From: Phoronis australis
Taxonomy: Eukaryota; Phoronida; Phoronidae
Assembly (NCBI GenBank): GCA_002633005.1
Contig: NMRA01000578.1
Location: 69,298 to 133,297, forward strand
DNA length: 64,000 nt
Direction: 5' to 3'
A program made the position numbers and the translations under genes. Below, one piece after another: positions 13,201-28,200 of this stretch. How positions within the stretch are numbered: position 1 is the first letter of the stretch; each line of letters opens with the position of its first letter. The notes below the pieces were generated by a model that searched no databases, had not been told where the DNA came from, and worked only from the letters and a program-made list of their open reading frames with translations.

Positions 13201-16200
13201 TTTGATAGTCCCTCTTGCAAAAGTGGATCATTTTAAATTTTCAACATTGTTTTGAAGACCAGTCCATAAAGCTTTGTATTTGAAAGCTCCATTTCAATCT
13301 GGTTAGTTATTTCTGAGACATAATGTTCCGTAATTAGCCAAATTTGGACATTTTTGTGGGGTCCTTAAATATTAACTCTCATTTTGATCACATGATTGGC
13401 TTCATCGTTGTGGAAATGAGCAAATGAACGAAAACCTGGATTTTACAATTTGCACTTTGAAAATCACATAATGACAGCACAAAATCCGAAGTATTATAAT
13501 TTTTGTTTACAAAGTGAAGTTTTCTGCGCAAGATGTTTCATTTCTATTCGCATGAGTAGGTAAGAAGCACCAAAATTTTTGTCATGTTTTAAAAAAATAT
13601 GTTTGTATGTTTTTCTTTACCATCTGTAACTCATTCCATTTTGCACAGGTTTGCCGACGATGGCAAGTGTCGTCTCGGCGAGCGCTGCGTCGAGGCTCAC
13701 TCCCACGCAGAGCTTGCTGAGTGGAAGGAGCGTTTCGAGTACAGAAAGGGTAAAGTTCAAAAGGCCAAGGAGATCCTGTTGGTCGGCAACACCTATTCGG
13801 ACCAACTGTTGGAGCGACTGATGACTGCTGACAACCCAGACACAGTGGTAGGTTCTTGTAACTTTGTCTGAGCAGAGCCCGTCAGGCACTGGTGTTCACG
13901 TGAAAGTACAGTGATTTTGTTTTAGGGTTAAGATTATCAACTAGTTTTCTTCTGCTTTGTAGTTTGTCGCTGGATTTTTAGTCCGCCTCTGTTTTTTCAT
14001 CTCTGAGCTGTTGGGTCAAACATGGCAGCCTTTGTGCTGCTATTTGACTCTCAAATTACGCGGAAGTTGGATTAATCAATTTTGTTTCATGGGGATGAGA
14101 TACTTTGTGGGATATAGTTGGTAAGTCTTGAATCAAGCCTGCCTTTTTCAGATGGTGCAGAAGTTAGACACCGTGAATTTTGTGTGCAATGATCTACTGA
14201 AGCACGTTACTAAAGACAAGAAGTTCTCAGATTCTTGGCTTTTCACCGTCACAAGCAGAGTAAGTTGTAGACACAGGTGTAAGTCTTTTTGATATCTCAT
14301 TGATTTGATCACCATAATTTGTTTAATCTTATTATCGTTTATTGCATATTTTAACTGCTTCTTTATGAAAAGCACATACTGAGCTTTGTGCTATTTGTCA
14401 TTTTTTAGTCTGTTATCAACAAAATGCATAAATTAAAAAGGACATGGTGGCCAATGGGGTTTTTATCTGATGTTGGTGCATTCTTTATGACTTATCTGGG
14501 GTACCAATAACAGAACTGAATTCATGTTTTGTATGTGTTAAGTGGTGTCTCGTTTGTGCGCACTTAACCAAATTCTGTAAATCTTAAAAATGGTCAGATC
14601 TGTCTCAGTTATTGAATTCTAATTCTTCACTTTTAGACCTCTTCAGTTGGCTAATTTGGATTTTCATTTAGGTCCAACTTGGGATAATATGTACACATGC
14701 AATGAAGCACATGTTAGTGCTTGCTGCCTGACAAGCTGTACAAATTTGTGACCCTTCTTGCTATTCGTGACACGGTAAACGATAATTTGATGACAAGGAC
14801 ATGCTAAAAGGGCCAGATTGGCGTTTCACATTGCACTGCGATTAGCTGCTGAGATTTTGGTAACTTTAAAAAAATCACTCGAGATGCAATCTCAGTGGTA
14901 ATTCTTGCGGCCAATGTTGTCGTGTGGCTTGCCACGCTTGGTATAAGCCAGTTGATTCCAATTAATGTAAAGTATAATACAAATCCAGCGATGTCGCCAC
15001 AGTGGTGAGTGCAGCAGTGACTATGTCAGCTGCCACTTTTGGTACGAATGAGCTTTCTGTCGGGTTTCCTTCTGTTGTCATTTTGACGGTTTGTGTTTCA
15101 CTTGCAGGACAGCTTACAGAGAGTGTGCCTCCTGGATGACCAGCATCGCCACCTGTTCAATATCAACTCCATCACTGTGGGACCAAAGAAGGCACAAAAG
15201 TCTCAGAAGATCGACGATGGCTGCCAGGAGTGGACAAATCCATCGCCGCCTGACGACGCTGGACTGAACGCCCTGCAGAAGGTGTACAGGATCAAGGTCA
15301 GTGCTGAAAGTTTTAATTGATATCCAAGTAATAAAAATGCACTTTTTGTTTCCTTTTATCTTCCTGTTACCAGATAAGATTGTAAATGGATTTGTTTAAG
15401 GGACTCATCCGGGTTAGTATCCTCTGTGCTGAAATTGGGAACTCAAAAATAAGAGGATGGGCATCAAGACGAGGGTGGGAGTTAAGTTGAGGCTTGGTGT
15501 CAAGCCAAGGATGGGCCTCAAGCCAAGGGTGGGCGTCAGGCAGAGGGTGGGCGTTAATCCAGAAAAGTACGATTAGTTTAAATTGTCCTTTTATCATTAT
15601 TACATCGCAGTGCTGTTTTTACTTGCTCTCTATGTCATAAAAGATATAAAAGTATCAATCTTGTTTAAAATGCGATATAATGCGTAACACATTGTGGCTT
15701 CCAGATTGCTTTCCGAACTGAAATCTATGGAACATTCCGTCAGACGATCATCTTTGATTTCGGCAGCGAGCCTGTCTTGTTCAAAGAGGTGTGTGTCGAC
15801 TCTGCTCCGCTGTCCAGTCTGGAGGAGTTGACCCAGCAGGTGACCAGTCTGCTGGACATACCACGGTGGGACACGACCAAAATACCGCTTGTTGAGTTCA
15901 GCCCTGTGTAAGTGTCTGTGACTGTGTGTGGAATTGATGTAAAATGACAGTGCACAATGTTGTAGTGGTTAAAGTATTAGGTACATGACCAACAGGTTGT
16001 GATTTCGATTTTAATGAGTAAGAAAAATAATTACGACAATCACTCGGTTCCAGATCAGCTGCTAGTCTTAAAATCCCACGCAGCGCTAATTAAGTCAAGC
16101 CAAACTCGCAATTTTCAATCCGGAATAAATCAAATTTACGGTGATGAATCTTCCACATTCAAGTAATCAGTCCACGGTGTTATTGTGTGTAACAAGGAAT

Positions 16201-19200
16201 GCTAAACAACCGCATTAAAGACCAAAGCAAATGGTTCCACCCCAAACATGAACCAGTACAATTTATGGTAAGAAAAAATTGAAACTAATCCTAGAACTGT
16301 TCACTCACATTCCGCGACGTTGGCCCCGGATTCCGTGTGCTAGACTTTGGCTACTCATGTCATGTTAGGTGTCGTTTTAGTCAGACTCCGCAGCAAATCA
16401 GCAAGGGTCCTACACCGTATATGACACAATTGTAACCATGAGACTGTCATGCTATTTCGATGGTGACTGTTCGTGGAAAGCTTCTTTTACACCTCTCCTA
16501 AACCAGTCCTCACAATCCAAGACGACCACGTCCCTAGCATGCAATGGTATTCAAAGGTGGCACTGCACGGGGCTTCAAATCATTAGTTTATTAAAATTCA
16601 CGTGACTGTGTGCAGTTTTAATTAGCTGTAAAGTACTCATCTCTCATAAGTGCTATGATGCTGGGTTTATTATTTTTACTGTGTCTATTTTGAGACTGGG
16701 TGCCTTTGAATGTTTGATTGGCCATTTTATCAAACTTCCAACCTTGTGGATGGGAAGTTAGTGTTAGGACTACTGTCTGAGAGTGTGAACTGAAAATTTT
16801 AGCATTCCGTTGTTTGATGACTCGAAACGTTATGCACTGTATGGAAATGACGGTTGTGCTTTCGTGTTTGTATTGAGCAAAGTACTTAATGTTGTCTCAG
16901 AACATCTTTCCATTTCAATCCACATTGTCAAACATGGATTGTAAATCATAAACAACCAACATTTACGAAGTTTGGTCATATTCCAAAGTTGTAAAAGTAA
17001 TTTATTTGTTTCAAAAGTACTCACTGTCCAAATGCCTATTTCCAGATGTTTGTCTGGTCAAAACAAAGACATGCAGAAGAAGGAGAAAGTGTTGACCTCT
17101 ACCTACCCCGTACCTCACGCGGCCACCTACAAACTGTCCGAAGCGGTGGTTAACGTCAATATGTCAAAGGACAACTACAGGGCCAGAATGCATGACCTGC
17201 TGTATATAGAAGAGATGGCGCAGTACTCCAGCATTGCCAGGTAGTTGGGTGGTGTGGTTGTTGGTTAGTTAGGCAGATATTTAGCCAGTCCATCAGCATG
17301 CACATCTCAACTTCACCCAGCTTTTTGTTGTGAGAGTGGACAGGCTATCACACTAAGCGTGGATTTCCTCTCTGGGTTTGTGTGGCATGTTACAAAATAA
17401 TCCACCTTGCCTGGCTTCATTGAAATGTTGGTTCTGCCTATTTTAGTGTTTCCTTTTGGCTAATCTCTCGTTATTGAAAAAATTCCCGTTTTTAAACATC
17501 AAAATTGTCCCAGAAATAGAAAAGTTACAACTTGTGCTAGCTTTAAACCCGAGTCCCGCAGCACACTGTCCAAACACACATGACTTGTGAACAATAACTT
17601 GAATCTGCTCCCAGCGTAATTAACACAGCCTGAAGAGAATTATTTAAGGTACAACCTCGCATAACTTGTCTTGTGATGACTCTTGTTTCATGCTTACTTC
17701 AATTTTCGACATTTTGTCTAATTCAGTCTGTCAGGGCGATGATCAGTCACTGGCTAATTACTTTGCTTGTCTGGAACTGGGGTGACCTAGACTAATTTTA
17801 ACTAATTTGGGAAAGTAGTAAGTACAGGTGAACCAGCCTGTTTTAGTAAATTTGTGAATTTTGTGGTTAGGTTATAGCCAGTAAGTGGTTTGTTTGTGAT
17901 TGAGAAATAATGTGTGCTTTGTAGGAAGTTAGTAATCTGTTGTTAGATATGCAGTCGGGCAGTTTTCTTGGTATCGTTGGTTAGTTCAAGACATTAAAGG
18001 AAAAAACGTTTCTTCATTTATCACTTAGTTACACTCACTGGAACGCAAACTCTCACTTTGTTTGTTGAGACGATGCGGTTTTGCGATTTAGCCACTTTAA
18101 GAGAAGCACCGAACTTTTCATTTAATCACTTTCACGATTCCCTAACCCCTATTCTAGGTACAACGTGAAAACATGTCTGCAGCTTGTGCAGAAGTTCCTG
18201 CTAATTCCTGGACAGACGGACAAGGTGCGGCACGCCGACGAGGGGGAGCTCATCGCTCGTATGAAGTTGAACTCTGACCTATGTGAAGACACACTGCATG
18301 GACGACTGATATTGCAGAATGTTTTCACTGTTTATTTGGCCCAATATGATGGCAAGAAAAAGGTGGATCCTGACACGGTACGTTTAGTTAAATTCAGACC
18401 ATTAAATCTTTGAAAAAGTTTATTTTCAGAGCATTCATTTCATTTGGCTCACTTTCATGCATGGGTGATAAGTTGAAACTTTTTTTCAAATACCAACTAA
18501 GAGCTTTCAATCTTTTAGGATTGATACAAGACTGGATCATTGTTTTATTGTTTCACTGAGAAAATTGCATTATTCTCATCTCATTGCTTTGTCTGTATTA
18601 GCAGAACTTTGTCAAGATTTACGATCTGACTACTTGCAGATTTATGAAGCATATGTAGAGGACCGCGGCAAGGACTTTCTGATGCTGCGACTGTCAGCGC
18701 GAATGGTCTCTGACCTTGGACTGAAGCCAGACACAGAGACGTCCGTTCAGGTGCAGTTTCACCTGAACCGTGTGCCCCTATGTCAAATGCATCTGGCACT
18801 CGATCGTATCGATGACCCCAAGGTGTTGTTCCCTGATCACACAGAAAGGACACCGAGTATTCCATGGACGCCAAAAAGGTACGTCTGATTGATGTGTTAC
18901 GTGTATATAATGTGTCAGAGGAAGAAAAACAGCCAAACGTCAAATACAAGATTGTAAGTATCTTGTTTTTAAAAAGAGATCAATTGCCAAACATGAAAAT
19001 TGAACCTGGTTTGGTTTACTTGTTTAGAATTGCCAAAAGCGAAATATTACTGTTTTATTTGTCATGAGTTTGGCTGTTTTTCTCTGTTTTTCATTCATTA
19101 TAAAGTTTACAACAGGCTGCATCTTCAAAGATCACGTCTATATTTAAATCTGGTTCTGGTTCATTTTACGACTATTGGGGATTTCTGAAAGACCCCACCC

Positions 19201-22200
19201 CCACCGATGGTGTGCTGGTGTTGGAGAAATTACTAGTGTCTGTTTGGCTCTCTGTTGTGGACTCTCAACGGAAAGGTCATGGGTTCAGTTCCTAACTCGG
19301 TGTTGCAGTTGCCTAGTTGCAGTTGCCTACTAGTTGCAGTTGCCTACTAGTTGCAGTTGCCTAGTGGAGTGTCCTTGAGCAAACCACTTTGCCTACATGA
19401 GTACTAGGTTAGGATACAGGACTGAGATATGACTCATCAGCATTGGGTGCCTGCAATACATGCCAGTCCTATGTGCTGCAGGTATAATAAGAGCAAAGTG
19501 TATGTGAATACTTTGGTAATACTTGGGTCCGCCAAGCATCTATGAAATGGAACTTGCACGCTAATTCCTTATCTCTGTGATTATCTGGTCAAATTCGTTT
19601 GAAACACAACATATAGCGATTATATGAATATGAAGTATGTGAAAATTGCCAAGTGTTTTTAAGACGTGTTTTGTGTACAAAATAATCCACTATAAATCAC
19701 TCAACTGCGTTCGATGAGTATCATGACGTGATGTTGGGGAATGCATGATGTGTGCTATGTAGTCCCCCACGGCTCGTCAGTAGTTCAAAGGTCATCTATT
19801 TGCATATTTTTTGTTTTCACGTTTACAAGTTGTCAATGAGTACAACTCCACTTTGTTTAGCATAGATGATGTTCAAGTAGCCTTGTCATTTAGTCCCTAT
19901 TCATTAGCAAAGTTACGATCATGCAAATAGATGTTTAAAGTATGGGCAGAATTGTAAGCATGCAATATTATTCCTTATGCTGATGCTGCTCCAGAAATAG
20001 TCACGAACAGGGTTTCCAGATTTCAAGATCCAGTTTCCTCCACTGAATAATGAGCATCAAGCTGGTTCTCAAAATCTGTTACTGCTACTCAGTCAGTGTT
20101 ATTTTAATAGGTATTATTATTCTTAAAAGAACATGTTGAAATTGCAGGCAGTGGAGTCATCACATGGACAGCAAGCTGAACGCCAAGCAGAAAGAGGCTG
20201 TCGTCGCCATAACAACAAGCAGTAATGTGACCTTGCCCCCCATTCTCGTCGTCGGCCCCTATGGTACTGGAAAAACGTACACATTGGCACAGGTTGCTAA
20301 ACAGCTGCTGCTGAATGAGTCGTCAAGGATACTGATATGCACGCATTCAAACAGGTCAGTCTGATAGTTTTATGGAGTGCTAGTCAAAAACCATTACTGG
20401 TAATTTCTGCATTATTACAGGTCTTTTCAAATTTACGTCCATGTGCTAACATTTGGAAAATTTTCCCACAATAGTCCCCATAGGCCACATTTAGGTATTT
20501 CTCAGCGCTTCGTAGGTTTTCTCAAATAGTGGTGTCAACAAGGGTCAAAAAAAGAAAGCTTTATGAGAGCCGGGACATTATTTCTGCACATTTTTTCTTG
20601 ATTCACTCAGAGCTGTAACGTATTTCAGTGCTGCCGACCTGTACGTACGCGACTACTTCCACCCTGTGGTTATTGCCGGAGACTCCTCCGCCCGGCCCTT
20701 GCGTATCTACTACCGACACCGGCGTGTGGATACAGTGGATCATGTCGTGGTGCAGTACTGCCTCATTGTCAGTGCTAGTGCCAGTGAGGTCTACTTTCGC
20801 ACACCGACACGTGAGGACATAGAGGACCACCGTATCGTCATAGTTACACTGAGCACGTCACAAGATCTGTACGATCTAGATCTGCCAAAAGGTACAACTT
20901 AATTTGGAAGAACAGCTGACGGTCATTTGCCTTCCCTCTCCAATTTTTTCCCTGCTGGTATCCAATGAAGTATTAGGGACAAGTACAAAGTTGTTAGTGA
21001 CCAGAGGGGCACAAGTTGAAATGATTGGCAACCTGGGGGCACTTTGAAGGGGAGGGGGGCCAATCGAAAATTTGAAATGTTTTTGTTGCTGTGGCCTGGT
21101 TGCGCCCTTATGTAGCTAGGTTGTTGTACCTTTACTTTGGCAAGGCAAGAAGTGTCTACCTGCATAGTAAGGAATTTGGTGGATTGATGAGACCTGCCTA
21201 GTTTATGTACTCACTTCAGGGAAACTCCAAGGTGTCTCCTGCTGTGAGGAAAATTGCAGTCTTGAGACGTTTATTGGTAGTATCACATTTGAAATGGCTG
21301 GTGTGGAATTGCCACCTGTAGATTAGTGTATGATTGATTATACATGGTGTGCAGTATGTGAAGTTACCTTGTTGTTTTGTGAGCAGGTGTGACTGCTCAG
21401 TGGTCCTGTAGTCAAAGCCTAAGAACCATATCGTGAACTGAATTCTAGATCATGATGTTAAATATATCCCAGAATTCGGAATGTGTCCAGTTTCTTCTGG
21501 CATCATTGTAACACTCCTTCCCTTTGAAACTGGGGCAGATAAAGAACCAAATGCAGGAAAATAAATAGTCTATTACTAAGTACAATTTAATGAACTCTGT
21601 CTTTTTTCACTGAATATTTTCCTTTTGTTGTGGAAAACCGCTCATTGGCACCTTGGTTTTTTGTTGAGTGCCTAGCTCTTCCCCAAGGAGGAAGAAAATG
21701 AAGAGATTGCTTTTCCAGGGATTAAATCTCAGCCTCTCTTGATACTGACAAAACTGAAGCATTTTTGTGTGACCTACATATTGTTGCAGGCTACTTCACC
21801 CATATCCTGGTGGATGAAGCTGCCCAGGCCATGGAGTGCGAGACCATTATGCCACTGGCGCTAGCAGGACCACAGACACGAGTGGTGTTGGCTGGGGATC
21901 ACATGCAGGTATAGACTTTAGGCTACTTGGAATGCACAAGCTGAGAGGCTTGTTTTGACTTTGGATCCGTGGCTTTGTCAAGATTGATCCTTTATCCATA
22001 TAGCATTGCATCCTTTAGAGGTATAAAGATGGTAAGATTAGTGTAGTTGGACTTTTATAATGTAAATCAACAATCTCTTGTGTAGCTGTGTAGTGGGAGC
22101 TGAGATGTCACTCTTTGTCCTGTGGTCCCTAAGTAAAAGAAGTCAGTTCCAAAGTAAATGAATACTTTTGTTACGTGAGAATTGCCACCTCCACGTGCCC

Positions 22201-25200
22201 TCCAGAATATCCTGCATTTCATGAGAAACTCGGTCCGTACCAGGGCCGTGTATACTTTGTCAATAGATTTGTACACAAGTCCCTATAGACAGAATCCTTC
22301 AATATCAGGAACACTGATCTGTCTTTTTTGGGTGGAGCAGGGCAATTACCTTATTAGCGATGACTCAGTGCAATGAAATACTGGCTGAAATAAATATAGA
22401 TTATTACATGGCGAAGTCGTTATCCCCTGTTATCTAGAGCCCGAGTTAATTTTGGAGAATTATCGCTCCAAAATCCACGAGGGTTCTAGATAATTTGCTC
22501 AAAAGCAATTGAAAATTTAAACAAAATAGAAATACAATGAATCTATGAATTATGGTTTAGCAACTGTTATAGCTTACTACACATTTTATCACACTAAACT
22601 TCCACCGGGAAAATGTCTGCTAAAGTAGGTTACCACTAGTAACTGACTATAATGCTCAAGTCAAAGGATCCCGTCGACACTATACCCGCATTCAAATTGG
22701 GAGATCGGTGATTTACAAGTGAGAGAACACGAGAGAAAGAATTAAAATATTGTTTTTATGGAAATTATGCATTTTATTTTTCATAGCGTATAAATGTCGG
22801 TGCAATGCCCTTTGCTGAACATGCGATTGTTGCGCGTGCTCATTTAAGTATTCTATTTTCACGTTCGATGACGTCAGCCGCTGAGTGGTTTAGTGGTAAA
22901 GTCGGCGACTCCAAACTCTTGAGTCCCGGGTTCAAATCCGGCCTCAGTTTCCTGCCAAAATGTGATCTCACTAGTGAGATAACTTTATGGATTATTACAC
23001 GGTTCTATCTGCCATTCGAGGCTAATATTGTGATATAAATCAAATTATCGCAAACTTTACTGATGATTTTTCAATCTGTTTAACTTGTGAAATTGAATTC
23101 GTAGTGAAAAGTTGACCAAGGGATGTAACCGGGGTACATAAATGGTTTATTTGTTGTGTGTTCTAACAAATAGTAGCAAGAACGCTTCACAATAGACTAT
23201 GTTGTTAGCTGATTTTGGAAACCGCTTGTGTCCGGAGTTGAAACTGTACAGGGGAATTCGTTATATTCTGTTTCCAGATGAGTCCGGAAGTTCACTCGGA
23301 GTTCACACGCGATCGTCACCTGCACGTTTCTCTTCTGGAGCGTCTTCACGACCGCTACCCTGCTGAGAGCCCTATCAAAATCTTGCTGTGTGAGAACTAC
23401 CGCTCACACAAGGCCATCATTGACTTCACGTCTGAGCTGTTTTACGCTAGTCAGTTGGTGACCAGTGGGCGACAGCCACGGCACGAGCGCTTCTATCCGC
23501 TCACTTTCTTCACCACCAGAGGGGAGGACGAGCAGCATCAGAACAGCACTGCCTACTACAACAATGCGGAGGTACTTAGAAAAACTTGTTCTATATTTGA
23601 GTGGCTGATGAGGTCCTGTTGAAGAGCAGTCATTCACTGAACAATGCATAATTTTGAAAGCAACATGCATAATTTTGAAAGCAACAATTAGGCTAATTAC
23701 AGTAAATGTGTTCTGAATGAGGAAACCATCACTATATCTGAACTGAATGCAGTGAAGCATTAACCCACCACTAAGCCAAGGCTGTCTATTCATTAGGTGT
23801 CTTTTCTGGGAGTGACTAAATAAATACAATTAAGTCAGTTCCAGCTCTGTTATACTTGTGTCACACAGTCAGGGCACTACTTTTATGAAACAGGACTGGA
23901 CATATCCCATGGCCATCAACGTGTGGCATTTTTACATTGAGATTTCCAGAAAATCTGATGAAAGTTATCAGAAAGTGTCTTGCATTGTTAAAGCGAGTGT
24001 CATTTTTATCATACATGCTCTCGACAGATGAGTTTGTTTTCTCTCAGTCTCATGTCTTGCTCAGCATCCTGATAGTCAATACCCTCGCAATGTTTGTCTG
24101 AATTCAGCGTTATTAAATTGGTATATCCATCTGTAAAACAACTGGAATTCTTGCAGAAACTTCCCTAAATGCGAGTCCACAGTTTTGTGCACCACCTTGA
24201 ATATATATTAATTAGGTAAAGCAAACAAAAGATTCACGTGCGTTTCTACTTCCTTGGACGGGTGAGCAAGGCCTGTTGAAACCAATATTTCTTGAAAGAT
24301 GTCGACTGGGTTAAGTCAAAACTTTGAAAGTATGCCATATCCAATATTTTCAGGATTGTTTGAAACTTATTCTCATCTGTTGAGAACCATCTATTAATCT
24401 GAAGTTTGGAGCAAATTGTAAAAATGCCGATGACCAATTTTATCAGCAAAAATCTGGTAGCTTTGAAAGGCTCACTCTTTTTTGTTGCATGCGTATTTGG
24501 GTTTCGTTATCACCTCGATCCGGATATGGAACTGGAATGTCTGTCGCACCAGAAACAAAGGATGAGTCAACGTCTTTATATGGAACATCTCTCGATTTGT
24601 AAAAGAATCCTTAGACCAATGAGCTATATTTATCTGATTGCCTTAGACTACCTTTGCGCGGCAGACGACGTTACAGAAACCAGACACGACCACTGGCTGT
24701 GCAAATTCTAGAATCACTCCTCCCGAAACTGTACATCACGCATTGCCGCCAAATTTTTTAACTGGGAGTAACCACAAGTATTGGATCAGCCAACGAAACC
24801 CCTTATAAGAAAATGAGATGAGCTTAATTTCGATTAGCCAATGCCAATGAGAAATGCACCAAAAATACCCAATAGTATTCGTCTAAGTGAGAAATACACA
24901 AGTATCAACCAATAAGAGTAGTCATACGCGTTTCCATTCAAAGGTTAGTTGATATTTCAAACACTGCTGCCGCAGTCTATTTCTTATTTCTAAAATGACT
25001 GATGGCCTATCTATTTGAGGGAAGCAGTCAATGAGGCGATAATATTAAGAAAGTGGCTGTCATTTCAAGCAACTTTTTAAAATTTTGCCCATCTTTTTTA
25101 TTCTGGCCGTCCAGTCGAACCAGTCTAAAATAATACTCTGTCCATCCAAAAAAACAGGCAAGACGGACACTATTTAAACCCCTGCAGCCGCTTAGACACC

Positions 25201-28200
25201 CAACTCACCCAAAGCTTGGATTTTCGTACCAATTTTCCAAAAACCATTCCCCCTCTGACTTCACTCAGAGCACATACTACACTTAGGCTGACAACAAATC
25301 CACGGTTGTCGAACGTTTATGTAGGTCATCGAAGCACTACTGCACATAAATTCGTCCACTCTATGTTATATCCCAAGGAAAGTTTTAGGCTACAGTTTTA
25401 TTTCTAAATGAATCGAAAATGAACAGCCACACTCTTACAATTGAAAAATGAAGAATTGTATTAAGTTTTGTGAAGTTTGCTGACAGAGGCTTATATTTTT
25501 CGGGCAAATAACGCACAAAAAATTAATACGCGCTGTGCAGCCACCTAAAGCGTGGCCATGCCACTATTTGTTATGGACGCAGAATCACTTGTACTCCACG
25601 TAGCAAGAAAATTCAAAATTGTACGACTGTTGATATTTTTTTGTCTTAATCTGAATATCATATAATGAAGAACTGAATCCCGATTCTTTTCGAGGAAACA
25701 ATTTAATACCCGAGTACAGTCAGAACTGCCAGGTGCATTTCACGCTTCAGTTACACCCATTACAGGGTCTTATATGATGTTGTCAAGGACAGTCAGGCCT
25801 GGCTAACACACACTAATGCAATTACATATTATAAGCTGACGATTGATTGTCGATAAAAGCGCAATAGCTTTGGTTCCGTAATGAGACATGATTTGGGTTA
25901 TCCTCCTGGAACAATGGCAACATCTTGGGTATTTCAGGTTACATGGATCTGGAGATAGCATTGATATGTGTTTGGGCTCTCTTCACTATAATCTGATTTT
26001 TCCCTTGGGATTGGTCTGTATTATTGATTGCGTTCACTTGTGTAGGCACCCGTTTTGCAATATTTTTTCACTGACGTATTTGACATCTAGAACATCGCAT
26101 TTAACAGAGCATTGAGAATTTGAAGACATCAGAACTCAATAATGTGTACAAGGAAATTTGTACTTTACGGGAAACATCTTGACCACCCACGTGTTGACAT
26201 TTTACATCTGAGTTGTGACCACTGACTAGAGTTGGAGGAATTTTTGTGGGTCGTGGAACTTTTGAGTTTGCATTTTTGTCACTGTTTTACTTGCCACTTA
26301 ACATGAAATGTGATGCATTATCAGGTGTATGAGGTTGTGGAGAGAGTCACTGAACTTCGGGACTCCTGGCCTAAGTCGTGGGGACCATTTCAAGGTTCCA
26401 GCATCGGTGTGGTGGCACCTTACCACGATCAAGTCTCGAGGATAAGAGCTGAGCTTCGCAAGCGCAAGATGGCTGGTGTATCGGTAGAACGTGTTTTCAA
26501 TGTACAAGGTATGAGTGTAAAGAAGTGTATCACGTTTAGGCCACCTGTTTCTGTCCAATTGAATTTGTATTGCCCTTCTCCGACTTTTTAGCCTAGTGAA
26601 CCAACTAGAACCTCTGGTGCTACCTGAACGTCTGTGTGATGTAGGGACACAACTTATGGCAGAAAGGTTCATATAGGACACGGTTGTCTGAGGGTGAAAG
26701 TGAAATTATTCTGTCATCACTTACGACATAGCTGACTTTCGAAATAACTTGAAATTCACTATGTTGCTAAATGACAGTCAGGACTCTGGTGGACAGGCAT
26801 TCAGCGCCACCTACAGATCCCATGTAATGTTTCAAGTTTCAATTTACTGGACAGGTATAAACAGCATTTTCAGCACTTTTCGTGCTATAATAATGGAGGT
26901 GTACTAATCCCTTATGAAAAAATGGCAAACCTTTTGTAATATCAATCAATGAACAAGTCCATCATGTTCCTTGCATTTCCCACTGCGAAGAAGAATCTGC
27001 AACGAAACCAGTTGCATTGGCTGATAAAGCGAGTGAAGTTCAATAATTAGTTGATCGATGTGACAGTTGCGAAATGGTTCTGCATGCAATAAATATAAAA
27101 TTGGCAAAACTTGTTTTTGTCAATTGCAAAACTTCTACTGGTCCAATTCGCTCAGAAACTCCACAAAATATAATATTCCGCAAGTGCACAGTATTCCGAA
27201 AGTGCACAGTATTCTGCAAAACTTGTGCAGTGTTCTGCAAGTGCGTAATATTCCGCAAAGTCTGCGTAATATACAAAATCTGTGGAATATTCTGCAGATT
27301 TTGACGAATATTCGGTAAACTTTGCAGAATATTCCGCAGTCAGTGTGGTACATTCTGCATGGCAAAATTTGAACTGCTAATTATTAGAAAATACTAACTG
27401 AGGAAATAAAAAAGTAACATTGTAAACATGTTTAGGATAACGTATAGATTTGTTTCATACCATTTTTATGGCCTTAAGTGGATATAAAAAAGGTGCGGAA
27501 CCGTTCCGTCCACTTTGAGACTAAATATGAAAGTTTCATTTGAAAAAATCACAGTCGTCATTGTTACCTGAAAGTGCATTCTTCTCATTCTCTGCCGAAT
27601 GCCATGATTAAAATGTTTGTCCAAGCTTGCGCAGGTGGTTTCAAATGATCAAAAAATTATGTCAATAGAACTGAGTGCTGTCAGTCCTGTCAGTATAATT
27701 GGATGTTTCATTGTTAAATTTTTTCTCCAAATGTTAACCAACTGTATTGCTTTTCTTTAGGTAAACAGTTCAGGGCCATCTTCATCTCGACAGTACGCAC
27801 ACGTAAGACCTGTACGTCAGACCCGTCTGAAGAGGACCAAGTAGATTATGGTTTCTTATCAAATGACAAGCTACTTAATACCGCTATTACTCGGGCACAG
27901 TCACTGGTGGCTGTGGTCGGGGATCCTGTTTCATTATGCTCTGTTGGAAAGTGTCGGTAAGTTTCCCCAACAAACTTACAAGTGTGCAGATAGGTCGATA
28001 GGTTATTCACTAAGTTCTGCACTCTGGGATATAGCTGTGGTTTTGTAAGGGCAATAGGAAAGGAGTAGTATTTTAAGCATGTCCTTAACTTCAACAGATG
28101 ATAAGAAAAATACATCTGTTGCAACTGCTGCTCCTTTGTTGAACACCCCGTGTCTTCACTTTGTCATAACAATAAGTTGACTTCGCTTGCATACGTAACC

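Noticed and set aside
15367-15597. Antisense protein with AHPWLD repeats
   Set aside because: It is the antisense of an 18-bp intronic minisatellite; openness follows from the period.
22880-22948. Functional tRNA gene (loop resembles CUCCAAA of tRNA-Trp)
   Set aside because: The anticodon stem cannot pair and the length is short; only acceptor and T arms look right. Kept as a tRNA-like repeat.
24406-24711. 101-codon open frame in a HELZ intron
   Set aside because: No splice-site support or recognised motif; composition like the surrounding intron.
27040-27365. Overlapping open frames on both strands
   Set aside because: Produced by a repeat array with units divisible by three inside a HELZ intron.
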